DNA of 64,000 nt from Mycobacterium colombiense (GTDB taxonomy: Bacteria > Actinomycetota > Actinomycetes > Mycobacteriales > Mycobacteriaceae), in NCBI RefSeq assembly GCF_001665835.1, contig NZ_LZSX01000025.1, positions 62,001 to 126,000 of the forward strand, in the 5' to 3' direction. Below the pieces are notes generated by a model. It was not told where the DNA came from. It was given only the letters and a program-made list of their open reading frames with translations, and did no database searches. The translations under genes and the position numbers were made by a program. Shown here piece by piece: positions 33,202 to 43,647 of the stretch (its first letter is position 1; each line of letters starts with the position of its first letter).

Positions 33202-36200
33202 CTAGGAGTCCAACCTTTCTAGCATCGCGAGCGTTGAGTGGTGCGCACCGTTGGCGGCTCCGGCGCGCTCGAATGACGGCGGCGCGGCGGGCCCGCCGGT
33301 TGAGTCGGCACGCAGCGCGTCGATCAGCTCGGTCACCGTGATGCCGCCGAGCATGCGGGATACCGGAACCGAGTTGCCTACCGTGCGGCGCAGCCGCTTA
33401 CGTAAATCGAGCGCGAGCAACGAGTCCACACCCAGGTCGATGAGCGGCGTGCCCGGGTCGATCGACAACGAATCACCCAGGTGCAATGTCGCGGCCAATT
33501 CGGCCCGCACGATGTCGGCGAGGGGCTTCCCCGCCGCGGCCTCGTGCGCCTCGTCCCCGCCGGCGCGTGAGACGGTGAACGGCATTGGCATTCCCTGGCT
33601 TTCGAAGAACACCTGCAGCCGCTCGAAGTCCGCGTCGAAAATCAGTGGATCGCCCTCGTAGCGATATAGGCTGGCTTCGATGGCCTGTTCCGGCTCCATC
33701 GCCACCAGACCGGAGCGCTCGGTGCGGGTGATCTCGTTGCCGACCACTACCCCGGCGCCCTGCCACAGGCCCCATCGGATCGCCGTGCAGTCGCGGCCCG
33801 TGGCGCGCAACCGGGCGGCCAACACGTCGAGCATCCGGTTGGACGCCGCGTACGCCGCGTGGGTGTAGCCGCCCCAGACGCCGAATACCGAGGAGCAGGC
33901 CAGGATCCGGCAGTCCGGCCGCAGCGGCCACACGTCGGCCAGCATCGCCAGTCCGCGGACCTTGGCCGCGCAGACCTCCGCCACATCGGAGCCGGTGAGC
34001 TCGGCACGCGGACGCGCCCGCGCGATGCCGGCGGTGTGGATCAGCAAGGATGCGCCCGATCCATAGTCGGCGGCGACGGCGGCCAGCGCGGCGCGATCGG
34101 TGATATCGCATTGCGGCGCATGAACTTCGGCGTCGTACCGGTCGGCGAACTCACGCAGTGCGGCCGGGTCAACGCCGTTGCGGCTCAGCAGGGTGACGGT
34201 CCGGGCGCCGCGTTCCAGGCAGTACCGGGCGTACTGCAGTCCGATGGCTCCGCTGCCGCCGGTGATCACCACGTCGTTCAGGGCGGCGGCATCGAGGGGC
34301 CGCGGGGTCGCCGGTTCGCGGCACGCGCGGAACGTCCGGACGTGGCGTCGCGGCGATTCGGTGCCCCGCAACGCGACCTCGGCCGCCTCGCCGAGCAGCA
34401 CCTCGACGACGGCTGGTGCCGTGGCGGCATCGATGTCGCGGCGCGCGAGGTCGAGATGCCCGAATGCCTGGTCCGGGAATTCGAAGCCGACGCTGCGGTG
34501 CATGCCGGCCAGCGCCGCCTGTGCCGGAGAGACGTTGGCGTCATTGCGGTCGACCTGTTCGGCACCGGCGGTGAGCAACCAGACGGCGCGGCATCGCGGG
34601 CCGATGAGCGCGGGGTAATCGGGTAGGCCCGCATCGGGCCGGCCCGCGATCTGCTCGATCGTGGCGATGACGTCGAGCCGATCGAGTTCCGGGGCGACCA
34701 CCACGAGGATTTCCGCCTCATGCGGTGGCACCGATCGGCAGCCGCCGTGTGCCGCAACGACTTCGACGAGCCGCTGCGTCAGCGCGCCCGTACCGAAGAA
34801 GCCGATGTCGACCGAGCTCGCGCTCGGTGTGATCGGCGCCGTCGCCGGCTGCCAGTCCTCGACGGCCACGGTGAGCGCCGGCGCTGGCGCCGCTTCGGTC
34901 GGTCGTTCAGGCGCCGCCCACAGGTGCACCGCCCGCATCGGCGCGTTCGGGAACCCCCGCAGCGCAGGCCGGTCGGCCATCGGGACGGCGTCGGCCCACC
35001 TGCGGCCGGGGTCAGCGGTCGCGACGGCGGCGATGCTCGCGGACAGCGAATCGCTGATGGGTCGGTCGCGATGCCCCGAGCCGACGATGACGGTCGACTC
35101 GTCGTCGACGATGTCGCCCAGCGGGTAGAGCAGTGACGGGTGCGCGGACAGCTCCACGAACGCGTCGGCCCCGCAGGCACGGGCGTGCTGTACGGAGAGG
35201 TCGAATCGCACCGTGCCACAGAGGTTTTCATACCAGTACTCGGAGAAGTCGGTGGTGCCAGCCAATTCGGTGCCCAGCGTGGAGCCGATGAACCGCACCG
35301 GGCCGTCCCGGAACGCCGACTTCGGCGTCAGCTCGGCCAGGCTCGCCCGCAACGGTCGTAGCGCACTGGTGTGGCCGGGATAGTCGACGGACAGTAGCTG
35401 GCTGAAGATCCCCCGCTGTTGGGCCAGCCGTGCCGCGGCGGCCACCGCCTCGTGATCGCCGGCGACCACGGTCGACGACGGCCCGTTGACCGCCGAAACT
35501 TCCAGCCAGCCCGGCGTCTCGGCCAGCAGCGCCTCCGCGATGTCGAGGCCGGTGCCGAGCACCGCCATCGCGTAGCGGCCGGTCAGCCGACCGACGACGG
35601 CGGCGCGGGCCACCACTAAAGCGACCGCGTCCTGCAGCGAGATCGCTTCCGCCACATAGGCCGCCGCCACCTCGCCGAGGCTGTGCCCGATGGTGATGTC
35701 GGGCAGCACCCCGCAGAATCGCCACGCTCCGGCCAGGCTCACCGCGTGGGTGAACTGCGCGCCCTGGATCTCGGGTCGCGACCAGTCGCGCTTCTCGTCG
35801 CCCACCAGATAGGGCAGCGGAGAAGGAAATCCACCGGACGCGAACGCTTGCGCGCACCGGTCGGCCGCCTCGCGGTAGGCCGGCAGTCGCCGGTAGGCGT
35901 CAGCCCCCATCGCCTGCCACTGATTGCCCTGCCCCGGGAATACGAATGCGATACGCGGCGGCGTCGCCATGGCGGAGTGCGAGACCAACTCGTGTTCGTC
36001 GCCGCGAGCGATCGCGGACAGCCCCGCGAGCAGTTCGGTGCGGTCGGCGGCTCGCAGCACCGCGCGGTGACGTCGCACCCGCCGCAACCGCAGCAGGGTG
36101 GAGGCGACCGCAGCGGTCGGGTCTGGCGTGTCGTCGATGCGGCCCAGGTAGGCGGCGATCGCCGCGGCGTCTTGGCGGATCAGCTCGGGGTGGTGGGCGC

Positions 36201-36249
36201 TGAGCAGCACCGGGACGCGCCCGTCCGGCAGTCGACGGTTCAGCATCAT
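33202..36249 (-). CDS. mbtD: Mycobactin polyketide synthase MbtD (AT-KR-ACP)
   Basis: 1015-residue polyketide synthase subunit that works with MbtC to build the beta-hydroxy acid unit of mycobactin. The acyltransferase (~95-400) has the active serine in [18 protein letters not shown]. The ketoreductase (~680-880) has NADPH site [17 protein letters not shown] and catalytic Tyr in [12 protein letters not shown]. The acyl carrier (~920-995) has [12 protein letters not shown]. There is no ketosynthase, which MbtC supplies. ATG overlaps the mbtC stop by 4 bp. Confidence 0.95.
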   Translation of the reverse strand: MMLNRRLPDGRVPVLLSAHHPELIRQDAAAIAAYLGRIDDTPDPTAAVASTLLRLRRVRRHRAVLRAADRTELLAGLSAIARGDEHELVSHSAMATPPRIAFVFPGQGNQWQAMGADAYRRLPAYREAADRCAQAFASGGFPSPLPYLVGDEKRDWSRPEIQGAQFTHAVSLAGAWRFCGVLPDITIGHSLGEVAAAYVAEAISLQDAVALVVARAAVVGRLTGRYAMAVLGTGLDIAEALLAETPGWLEVSAVNGPSSTVVAGDHEAVAAAARLAQQRGIFSQLLSVDYPGHTSALRPLRASLAELTPKSAFRDGPVRFIGSTLGTELAGTTDFSEYWYENLCGTVRFDLSVQHARACGADAFVELSAHPSLLYPLGDIVDDESTVIVGSGHRDRPISDSLSASIAAVATADPGRRWADAVPMADRPALRGFPNAPMRAVHLWAAPERPTEAAPAPALTVAVEDWQPATAPITPSASSVDIGFFGTGALTQRLVEVVAAHGGCRSVPPHEAEILVVVAPELDRLDVIATIEQIAGRPDAGLPDYPALIGPRCRAVWLLTAGAEQVDRNDANVSPAQAALAGMHRSVGFEFPDQAFGHLDLARRDIDAATAPAVVEVLLGEAAEVALRGTESPRRHVRTFRACREPATPRPLDAAALNDVVITGGSGAIGLQYARYCLERGARTVTLLSRNGVDPAALREFADRYDAEVHAPQCDITDRAALAAVAADYGSGASLLIHTAGIARARPRAELTGSDVAEVCAAKVRGLAMLADVWPLRPDCRILACSSVFGVWGGYTHAAYAASNRMLDVLAARLRATGRDCTAIRWGLWQGAGVVVGNEITRTERSGLVAMEPEQAIEASLYRYEGDPLIFDADFERLQVFFESQGMPMPFTVSRAGGDEAHEAAAGKPLADIVRAELAATLHLGDSLSIDPGTPLIDLGVDSLLALDLRKRLRRTVGNSVPVSRMLGGITVTELIDALRADSTGGPAAPPSFERAGAANGAHHSTLAMLERLDS

Positions 36250-37574
36250 GCGACCTCGGGGACGGAGACGATCAGATGGGCGTTGGTGCCGGCGATCCCG
36301 AACGCGGACGCCGCTGCGGTGCGCTGCCCGTCAACGGCCGGCCACGGTGTCAACGTCTGCGCCAGCCGCAAACCCTGTTTGTCCCATTCGATTTCGGGGC
36401 TGGCGTCGCCGGCGTGCAGGGTGGCTGGCACGGCGCCGTGTTCGGCGGAGACCAGCACCTTGGCCAGCCCCAGCGCGCCGGCGGCGGCCAGCGAGTGGCC
36501 CAAGTTGGATTTCACCGATCCCAGCAGTGCGCCGGCGCCGGGTTCGGTTTCGCCGTAGGTCTGGGCCAGCGAGTGCAACTCGGTCCGATCGCCGAGGCGG
36601 GTGCCCGTGCCGTGTCCCTCGATCATCCCCACCTCGTCGGGCTTGATCCCGGCCTGGCTGATGGCCCGCCGGAACAGCCGCACCTGGGCGTCGCCGCTGG
36701 GTGCGCTCAGACCGGCGCTGCGCCCGTCCTGATTCATGGCGGTGGCCCGCACCTCGGCCACGATCGGCCGACGGGCACGCAATGCTGCCGACTTCCGTTG
36801 CAGCACAAACATCGCCGCCCCCTCGGCCCACACGGTTCCGCTGGCCTGCGCGCTGTAGGGACGGCAGTATCCGTCGTCGGAGAGCGCATGTTGTTTGGAG
36901 AACTCGACGAAGAACCCCGGTGACCCCAGCACGTTGACGCCACCCGCGATGGCCAGATCGCAGTCCTCGTTCTGCAGGGAGCGCACCGCGACATGGAAGG
37001 CCACCAGAGCCGATGCGCACGACGAGTCCAGGGTCAGCGCCGGCCCGGTCAATCCCAGGGTGTAGGCGATGCGGCCCGAGATCACACTGAGTGCGGTACC
37101 GGCCAGCAGATGGCCGCTGTGTTCGGAGAACTTGGCCATCTGGGGCCCGTATCCCGTGGCCGAGGCGCCGACGAAACAGCCCACATCGTGCCCGGCCAGG
37201 TCGTCGGGATTGATGCCGCTGTTTTCGCACGCACGCCATGCCACCCGAAGCGCGACCCGCTGCTGCGGATCCATCACGACGGCCTCGCGGGGTGAGATGC
37301 CGAAGAACTCCGGATCGAAAGTGGTCGCCCCGGTGAGAAAACCGCCGCGGTCGTGAATCTCCTTGAAGCCGCTGCGGCGCGAGCCGGTAAGCAGTTCGCG
37401 CACCGCCCAACCGCGGTCGGTGGGAAACGGGCCCAGTGCCTCACGGCCGTGTGCCAGCAGATCCCAGTAGTCGTCCGCGGTTTCGATGCCGCCGGGCGCT
37501 TCCACGCCCATGCCCACGATCACGACCGGGTCGGCGCGCTCGGCGTCGAACCCGTCCTCAGACATTGGTATCAC
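36246..37574 (-). CDS. mbtC: Mycobactin ketosynthase MbtC
   Basis: 442-residue stand-alone beta-ketoacyl synthase. The Cys-His-His triad is intact: Cys in TLDSSCASALVAFHVA, His in EGHGTGTRLGD and His in SNLGHSLAAAGA. It extends an acyl chain on the MbtD carrier. It overlaps the thioesterase gene upstream and mbtD downstream by 4 bp each, so the order of translation is thioesterase, MbtC, MbtD. Confidence 0.95.
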   Translation of the reverse strand: MIPMSEDGFDAERADPVVIVGMGVEAPGGIETADDYWDLLAHGREALGPFPTDRGWAVRELLTGSRRSGFKEIHDRGGFLTGATTFDPEFFGISPREAVVMDPQQRVALRVAWRACENSGINPDDLAGHDVGCFVGASATGYGPQMAKFSEHSGHLLAGTALSVISGRIAYTLGLTGPALTLDSSCASALVAFHVAVRSLQNEDCDLAIAGGVNVLGSPGFFVEFSKQHALSDDGYCRPYSAQASGTVWAEGAAMFVLQRKSAALRARRPIVAEVRATAMNQDGRSAGLSAPSGDAQVRLFRRAISQAGIKPDEVGMIEGHGTGTRLGDRTELHSLAQTYGETEPGAGALLGSVKSNLGHSLAAAGALGLAKVLVSAEHGAVPATLHAGDASPEIEWDKQGLRLAQTLTPWPAVDGQRTAAASAFGIAGTNAHLIVSVPEVA

Positions 37575-38326
37575 CCGGCATTCACCTGCGCGGCGATCGC
37601 GTCGACATGGTCATAGACGTAGAAGTGGCCCCCCTCATACAGCGACACGGCGAAGGATCCGGCAGTGTGCCTTTCCCACTGCCGCAGCATGCCGGCGGCG
37701 ATGCGGTGGTCATCGTGGCCGCCCAGTACGTGAATGTCGACGCCGATGCGGACATCGGGGCTTGGGTTATACCCGTTGAAGGCCCGGTAGTCGGCGCGCA
37801 CCGCGGTGGTCAGTAACTCGGAGAACTCTTCGTCGGCAAGCAGTTCGGGGTCCGTACCGCCCAAATCGGCGATGTCGGCCAGCAACCCGTCATCACTGGT
37901 CGGGAGTTCGGGCATGTCGGCGACGACGCATGGCGGCGGACCGGCCGACACCCACAGCTTCTGCACTGCCGTGCCGTGCGTTTCGGCGACGCGGGCGAAC
38001 TCGAAGGCGACGACGGCCCCCATGCTGTGCCCGAATAGCTTCAGCGGCGCGACGCTGGGCCATGGCGCGGCCTGGAAGAGGCTGGCGGCCAGGTCGTGCA
38101 CGCTGTCGTGAGCGGGTTCGCTCAGGCGGTCCGCCCGCTGCGGGTACTGCACGATGTACGTGTCACCGCCGGCGGCCAGCGCCGTTGCCAGCACCCGATA
38201 GCTCGCGGCGGCGGCGCCGGCGTGCGGAAAGACCACGGTGGCACCGGTGGATGGCATGTTGTTGCGGCCCCGTGTCAGTTTGATCCAGGACGGGAACGTG
38301 GCGGTGATCAGATTATTCAATGCCAT
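37571..38326 (-). CDS. Free-standing mycobactin thioesterase
   Basis: 251-residue alpha/beta-hydrolase thioesterase. Nucleophile serine is in KLFGHSMGAVVAFEF, the acid is near HVLGGHDDHRI, and the His is in YEGGHFYVYDH. In M. tuberculosis this domain is fused to the C-terminus of MbtB (1414 residues as I recall); here MbtB stops at 38335 and this ORF starts at its own ATG 8 bp later, and the two lengths add to 1418. It could edit misprimed carriers (type II) or act in trans at the same step as the fused domain. Confidence 0.9.
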   Translation of the reverse strand: MALNNLITATFPSWIKLTRGRNNMPSTGATVVFPHAGAAAASYRVLATALAAGGDTYIVQYPQRADRLSEPAHDSVHDLAASLFQAAPWPSVAPLKLFGHSMGAVVAFEFARVAETHGTAVQKLWVSAGPPPCVVADMPELPTSDDGLLADIADLGGTDPELLADEEFSELLTTAVRADYRAFNGYNPSPDVRIGVDIHVLGGHDDHRIAAGMLRQWERHTAGSFAVSLYEGGHFYVYDHVDAIAAQVNAG

Positions 38327-38334
38327 TGCGCTAT

Positions 38335-41300
38335 CTACGATTTCGCGGTTCGCTGGGAGTCGGCCAGAACCGATTCGGCATCCATGCCGATCACTTCCAG
38401 GTACAGCTCGGCGACCTGGTCGAGCCGGCCGGGGTCGTTCTCGCCGGCGCTGAGCACCGCGGCCAGCGCCGCCACGGTTCGGTTGGCGAAGATGTCGGCG
38501 ACCATGATGTCCGGCGCGTCCAGCCAGGCCCGAATCCTCGCCACCGCCTGCGTGGCGAGCACCGAATCGCCACCGAGGGCGAAGAAGTCGTCGTCGACTC
38601 CGACGTTGTCCCGGCCGAGCAGGTCACCGACGATCATTGACAGTGCGGATTCCAACGGCGTCGATGGTGGGCGGTGACCGGGCCGCTGCGCTTGCGAGAC
38701 GGCGGTTTCCAATTCGCGTGCGACGGCCCGGCGGTCGAGCTTTCCGGCATCGGTGAAACCGATCCGCTCCACCACCGTGATGTGGCGCGGGACCATGTGC
38801 GCGGGAACCAGGTCTCTGAGACGCTGCCGAATCCGCTCGGCGGTCAAAGAAGTGTCATCGGTACACACCTGCGCGGCTAGCATGTCGGGTTCCCCCGACA
38901 CGGCGAACAACGCGGCCACCGCAGTCCGCACTCCGGGCACTCGCCGCAGCGCGGTCTCGATCTCGCCCAGCTCGACGCGATACCCGCTGATCTTGACGCG
39001 GTGGTCGGCACGGCCGACGAATTCGAGGGTGCCGTCCGGCCAATAGCGCACCAAATCGCCGGTGCGGTACCAGATTCGGCCGTCGTGCTCGACGAAGCGT
39101 TCCGCGGTGAGATCGGGACGTCCGCGGTAGCCGCGCGCGATGCCGCGCCCGGACACCCAAAATTCCCCGGCAACCCAGTCGGGGCAGTCGGCGCCGGTGT
39201 CGTCGACCACGCGGCAGGCGTTGTTGGGCAGCGGGACGCCGAAGGGCAGGGCCGTCCAGTCCTCGGGTATCGCCTCGGTGACCTCGAAAATGGTGTTGTG
39301 CACCGGGGTTTCGGTCGCACCGCCGAGGCCGGCAAAGCGCAGGTTGGGCGCCTCGGCTTGGAGGCGGCGCACCACCTCGGGTCGCACCCAGTCGCCGCCG
39401 GTGGGGATCACCCGCACCGAGGACAGCCGAGCGCGGCCGACTTCGATCAACATCTCCAGCCAGCCGGGCATGAAGTGGAGCACCGTGACTTTGTGAGCGT
39501 CGATGAGCCGGGCCCAGGCGTCGGGATCACGGCGCTGCGCCTCGTCGACCACCACGATGGCCCCGCCGGTGCGCAAGGTGACGAACACGTCCATCACCGA
39601 GATGTCGCCTTCCAGGGTGGACAGGGCCAGGCATCGGTCCGCGGGGCCGATCTCGAAATGGCGGCCGATGAATTCCACCGTGTTCATGGCGGCGTCGTGG
39701 GTGACCTCGACACCCTTGGGCTCGCCGGTGGAACCGGAGGTGAACAACACGTAGGCCAGTTCGTCGGGATCGATTCTTGCTGAGGCGATCTCGGCACCGG
39801 CACGCACGTCGCGAAGCACCTCGGCGATGACCAGTTCGGGCACCGGCAACGACAGTCGTTGTCCGCCGCATACCAGGGCCAGGCTCACCGCACCGGTGTC
39901 GAGGATGCGCTCGGCGCGATCGCGCGGCTGGTCGATGCCGATGGGCAGATATGCGGCGCCGACGGACAGGATGCCCAGCAACGCGGGAATCTGCTCGGCG
40001 GTCTTCGGGCCCATCACCGCAACGGTGTCGCGGGCCGTGATGCCGGCGGTTCGCAACGCCGCGGCCACCGCCAGCGCCTGGTCGCGCAGTTGCGCGTAGC
40101 TGAGGTCGCCGGATCTCGCGAGCACCGCGGGGGCGTCGGGCTGCCGCTCGGCTTGGCGGAAGAACCCGTCGTGCAAGGCTTCTCCGCTGGGTTGGGCGGT
40201 GCGAGCGTTGGCCTCCTCGCGCACCGATCGCTGTGCTTCCGGCAGTGCCGCGGGGCCCGGCGCGTCCCAGGAGTCGTCGGCGTAGGCCAACCGGAGCAGC
40301 TCGTCGATGTGGTAGCCGAACATGGCGTCGATGACGCCCGGCGGGAACATGCCTTCGCGCACATCCCAATTCACCAGGACACCGCCGTTGAACTCGGTGA
40401 CCTGCGCGTCGAGCAGCACCTGCGGCCCCTGGGAGATGATCCAGCCCGGTGTGCCGAATTGGTCGGTCACGTCGGGGCTGAACAGTTCGCCGAGCCCCAG
40501 CGCGCTGGTAAAGACCACGGACGCGAGCACCTGGGTCCCGCGGTGACGGCTGAGGTCGCGCAGCACCGACAGCCCGGGATAGGCGGAATGGGCTGCGGCC
40601 GTGCGCATCGCGTCCTGCACCACCCGCGCCCGCGCGGCCGCGGTGTCCGCGCCGACGAGATCGATGTCGAGCAGCAGCGAGGAGGTGAAGTCGCCGACCA
40701 ACGAGTCGACGTCCGGGTGCAGGGCCTGACGCCCGAACAGCGGGACGTTCAGCAGAAAGCGCGAGGTGGTCGACCAGCGCGCCAGGGTGTTGGCGAATCC
40801 CGCGGCCAGCGCCATCGCGGGGGTGATGCCGCGCGCCTGGGCGCGGGCAAACAGCGCGTCGCGGGTTTGCGGGTCCAGCCAGTGCCAGCGCCGGGTGCTG
40901 TGGTTCGAGGCGCCGCCACCCGTCGACGGCAGCGCCGGCGGGTCCGGCAGCTCGCCGACGCGCTGCGCCCACCACGCCCGGTCCGCCTCGCGCGCGGGTT
41001 GCGGCTGCGCGTCTTCGGCTTCGATGGCTTGCCGGTACTGCCGGTAGGTGTAGCTCAGCTCCGGGAGATACTGGCCACCGTAGACAGCCGCCAGATCGGC
41101 CATCAGGGTGCGATAGCTCATCGCGTCGGCGGCCTGCATATCCAGATCGACGTGCAGCCGCGACCGCTCAGCCGGTAGCAACGTCACGGCCAGTTCGAAC
41201 ACCGCGCCGTCGAGCTGCTGGTGCGATTTGGCAACGCGGATCGCGGCGAGACGCTGCTCGACCTTGTCGGCGCTCAGCGAGCGTAGGTCCTCGACGCTGA

Positions 41301-41838
41301 CCGGGAAGTCGCCGCTCTCGTCGGCCGGGGCGATGCGCTGCGTGCCATCGGGAAGGAACCGCACCCGCAGCATCGGGTGGCGACGCGCCAGCGCGGTGGC
41401 CGCCGCGCGCAGCCGATCGGCATCGATCGGGCCGCCGTCGAATTCTACGTAAAGGTGCCCGGCAACCCCGCCCAGCTGCTGGTTGTCTTGGCGACCGACC
41501 CACATCGCGTGCTGCATCGGAGCCAGGGAAAACGGCTCGTCCCCGCCGGACAGCTCCGCGCCGCCGGGCGCTCCGGCCGAAACGGTTTGCCGGTCGGCGT
41601 CCTGTCCGCCGGCGCAGACCAACCCGGCCCAGGCCTCGACCGTGGGGGTTTCGGCGAGCGTCGCGAAGTCGATGTCGATGCCCTGGCGGCGCCAGCGGCC
41701 GGCCAACGTCATGATCCGGATGGAGTCCAGGCCCTGGCCGATGAGGTTGCTACCCGGCTGAACTTCATCGACGTCGACGCCGAGCAATTCGGCCACCTCC
41801 GCCCGGATGTCCTCCGAGCGTGCCGAGGCGTGCACCAC
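38335..41838 (-). CDS. mbtB: Phenyloxazoline synthase MbtB (ArCP-Cy-A-PCP)
   Basis: 1167-residue NRPS that receives salicylate from MbtA and joins it to Ser or Thr, cyclising to an oxazoline. The aryl carrier has phosphopantetheine Ser39 in GQGLDSIRIM. The cyclisation domain has DMQAADAMS, the DxxxxDxxS motif. The adenylation domain has LFTSGSTGEPKGVEVTHD and YRTGDLVR; the peptidyl carrier has [15 protein letters not shown]. It ends without the thioesterase domain. The GTG at 41838 follows GGGAGGG and gives the family start VVHAxAxSE; the frame is open seven codons upstream into the iron box. Confidence 0.95.
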   Translation of the reverse strand: MVHASARSEDIRAEVAELLGVDVDEVQPGSNLIGQGLDSIRIMTLAGRWRRQGIDIDFATLAETPTVEAWAGLVCAGGQDADRQTVSAGAPGGAELSGGDEPFSLAPMQHAMWVGRQDNQQLGGVAGHLYVEFDGGPIDADRLRAAATALARRHPMLRVRFLPDGTQRIAPADESGDFPVSVEDLRSLSADKVEQRLAAIRVAKSHQQLDGAVFELAVTLLPAERSRLHVDLDMQAADAMSYRTLMADLAAVYGGQYLPELSYTYRQYRQAIEAEDAQPQPAREADRAWWAQRVGELPDPPALPSTGGGASNHSTRRWHWLDPQTRDALFARAQARGITPAMALAAGFANTLARWSTTSRFLLNVPLFGRQALHPDVDSLVGDFTSSLLLDIDLVGADTAAARARVVQDAMRTAAAHSAYPGLSVLRDLSRHRGTQVLASVVFTSALGLGELFSPDVTDQFGTPGWIISQGPQVLLDAQVTEFNGGVLVNWDVREGMFPPGVIDAMFGYHIDELLRLAYADDSWDAPGPAALPEAQRSVREEANARTAQPSGEALHDGFFRQAERQPDAPAVLARSGDLSYAQLRDQALAVAAALRTAGITARDTVAVMGPKTAEQIPALLGILSVGAAYLPIGIDQPRDRAERILDTGAVSLALVCGGQRLSLPVPELVIAEVLRDVRAGAEIASARIDPDELAYVLFTSGSTGEPKGVEVTHDAAMNTVEFIGRHFEIGPADRCLALSTLEGDISVMDVFVTLRTGGAIVVVDEAQRRDPDAWARLIDAHKVTVLHFMPGWLEMLIEVGRARLSSVRVIPTGGDWVRPEVVRRLQAEAPNLRFAGLGGATETPVHNTIFEVTEAIPEDWTALPFGVPLPNNACRVVDDTGADCPDWVAGEFWVSGRGIARGYRGRPDLTAERFVEHDGRIWYRTGDLVRYWPDGTLEFVGRADHRVKISGYRVELGEIETALRRVPGVRTAVAALFAVSGEPDMLAAQVCTDDTSLTAERIRQRLRDLVPAHMVPRHITVVERIGFTDAGKLDRRAVARELETAVSQAQRPGHRPPSTPLESALSMIVGDLLGRDNVGVDDDFFALGGDSVLATQAVARIRAWLDAPDIMVADIFANRTVAALAAVLSAGENDPGRLDQVAELYLEVIGMDAESVLADSQRTAKS

Positions 41839-41852
41839 AGACCCTCCCTGAA

Positions 41853-41871
41853 TTAGCACAGGCTGCCCTAA
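41853..41871. promoter_or_regulatory. IdeR iron box 1 in the mbtB-mbtA intergenic region
   Basis: TTAGCACAGGCTGCCCTAA matches the 19-bp IdeR/DtxR consensus TTAGGTTAGGCTAACCTAA at 14 positions by my count, including both outer arms. It lies 15 bp before the mbtB GTG and so within the mbtB promoter/leader. IdeR with iron represses mycobactin genes in mycobacteria, so iron starvation should open both directions. Confidence 0.8.
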
Positions 41872-41874
41872 TTT

Positions 41875-41893
41875 TTTGGTTACCCTATCCTTA
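41875..41893. promoter_or_regulatory. IdeR iron box 2, in tandem with box 1
   Basis: TTTGGTTACCCTATCCTTA matches the IdeR consensus at 14 of 19 positions by my count, with the GGTTA arm and CC-T arm kept and the centre altered. It starts 3 bp after box 1, so the two centres are 22 bp apart, about two helical turns. It lies about 50 bp before the mbtA ATG. Confidence 0.65.
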
Positions 41894-41945
41894 CTCCCTG
41901 CATCCCCGCTACTAGCCCCGTTCGAAGCCCCCCGCTAGAGGAGCC

Positions 41946-43613
41946 ATGAGCCCGAACACACCGCAGCCGCCGGCCGAAGTCCTCGACGGGTTCGTGCCGT
42001 TTCCCGCTGAGCGGGCCGCCGCCTACCGGGCGGCCGGCTACTGGGCGGGACGGCCGCTGGACGCGATCCTGACCGACGCGGCCCAGCGATGGCCCGGCCG
42101 GACTGCCGTCCTCGACGCCATGGGCGACACCGGCCTCAGTTATGCGGACCTCGACGACCAGGCTAACCGCGCGGCCAGTGGGCTGCGGAGCGCGGGTGTC
42201 GCGCCGGGAGACCGGGTGTTGCTGCAGCTGCCGAACGGTTGCCAGTTCGCGGTGGCGCTGTTCGGGCTGTTGCGTGCGGGGGCGATCCCGGTGATGTGCC
42301 TGCCCGGCCACCGGGCCGCCGAACTGGGGCATTTCGCCGAAGTGAGCGAGGCCACCGCACTGCTGATCGCCGATACCGCAGCGGGTTTCGACTACCGCAC
42401 GATGGCGCGAGGGCTCGCCGAGCAACACGCCGCGCTCGAGCACGTCATCGTCGACGGCGACCCGGGACCGTTCACCTCATGGGCACAGCTGTGCGACCGG
42501 GCGACCGCCGGCACGCCATCGTCGGCGCCCGACCCGGGATCGCCTGCGCTACTGCTGGTTTCAGGCGGCACCACGGGCACACCCAAGCTCATCCCCCGCA
42601 CCCATAACGATTACGTTTTCAACGCGCGGGCCAGCGCCGAACTCTGCGGGCTCACCTGCGACGACGTCTATTTCGCGGTGCTGTCGGCCGGCCACAATTT
42701 CCCGCTCGCCTGTCCGGGCCTGCTCGGCGCGATGACCGTCGGTGCCACCACCGTTTTCGGCACCGATCCCAGCCCCGAAGCGGCATTTGCCGCCATCGCA
42801 CGCCACGGCGTCACGGTGACCGCCCTGGTGCCGGCGCTGGCCAAGTTGTGGGCGCAAGCCTGCGATTGGGAACCCGTGACACCAAAGACATTGCGCCTCT
42901 TGCAGGTTGGTGGCGCCAAGCTGGAACCCGAGGATGCCCGCTTGGTGCGCGGCACCCTGACCCCGGGGTTGCAACAGGTCTTCGGGATGGCCGAGGGGCT
43001 GCTGAACTACACCCGGCCCGACGATCCCCCGGAATTCACCGAACACACTCAGGGGCGACCGATGTCGGCCGCCGACGAATTGCGCGTCGTCGACGCGGCG
43101 GGCGAACCGGTGGACCCGGGCGAGGAAGGCGAACTACTGGTCCGCGGGCCGTACACGTTCAACGGCTACTTCCGCGCCGAGCGCGACAACGAACGCAGCT
43201 TCGACCCCGACGGCTTCTTCCGCAGCGGCGACGTGGTGCGGCTGCGCAACGACGGCTATCTGGTGGTGACCGGTCGGGTCAAAGACGTGATCTGCCGTGC
43301 CGGGGAAACGATTTCCGCGGCCGATCTCGAGGAGCAGATGCACAGCCACCCGGCGATCTCCTCGGCCGCCGCGGTCGCGCTGCCCGACCCATACCTGGGC
43401 GAGAAAATTTGTGCGGCAGTCGTTTTCAATGCTCCCGAACTGACGCTGGCGGAATTGAACGGCTATCTGGACTCCCGTGGTGTGGCCGCGCACGCCCGCC
43501 CCGACGTCCTGGTTGCGATGTCCTCGCTGCCGACCACGCCGATCGGCAAGATCGACAAAAAGGCTATCGCCAGCCAGGTTTCGGAGCAACAGACATCAGC
43601 CAGTCCGAGCTGA
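41946..43613 (+). CDS. mbtA: Salicylyl-AMP ligase MbtA
   Basis: 555-residue stand-alone adenylating enzyme that activates salicylate and loads it on the aryl carrier of MbtB, the first committed step of mycobactin assembly. Motifs: LLLVSGGTTGTPKLIPRTHN (ATP loop), VFGMAEGLLNY, FRSGDVVRLR, TGRVKDVICRAGETI and the catalytic Lys in TTPIGKIDKKAI. ATG 41946 is preceded by AGAGGAG. It is divergent from mbtB and shares the iron-box region. No mbtJ or mbtI follows it, unlike M. tuberculosis. Confidence 0.96.
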   Translation: MSPNTPQPPAEVLDGFVPFPAERAAAYRAAGYWAGRPLDAILTDAAQRWPGRTAVLDAMGDTGLSYADLDDQANRAASGLRSAGVAPGDRVLLQLPNGCQFAVALFGLLRAGAIPVMCLPGHRAAELGHFAEVSEATALLIADTAAGFDYRTMARGLAEQHAALEHVIVDGDPGPFTSWAQLCDRATAGTPSSAPDPGSPALLLVSGGTTGTPKLIPRTHNDYVFNARASAELCGLTCDDVYFAVLSAGHNFPLACPGLLGAMTVGATTVFGTDPSPEAAFAAIARHGVTVTALVPALAKLWAQACDWEPVTPKTLRLLQVGGAKLEPEDARLVRGTLTPGLQQVFGMAEGLLNYTRPDDPPEFTEHTQGRPMSAADELRVVDAAGEPVDPGEEGELLVRGPYTFNGYFRAERDNERSFDPDGFFRSGDVVRLRNDGYLVVTGRVKDVICRAGETISAADLEEQMHSHPAISSAAAVALPDPYLGEKICAAVVFNAPELTLAELNGYLDSRGVAAHARPDVLVAMSSLPTTPIGKIDKKAIASQVSEQQTSASPS

Positions 43614-43647
43614 ACAACTCCGCTTCCGGGAACATCCGCGCCAGCGG

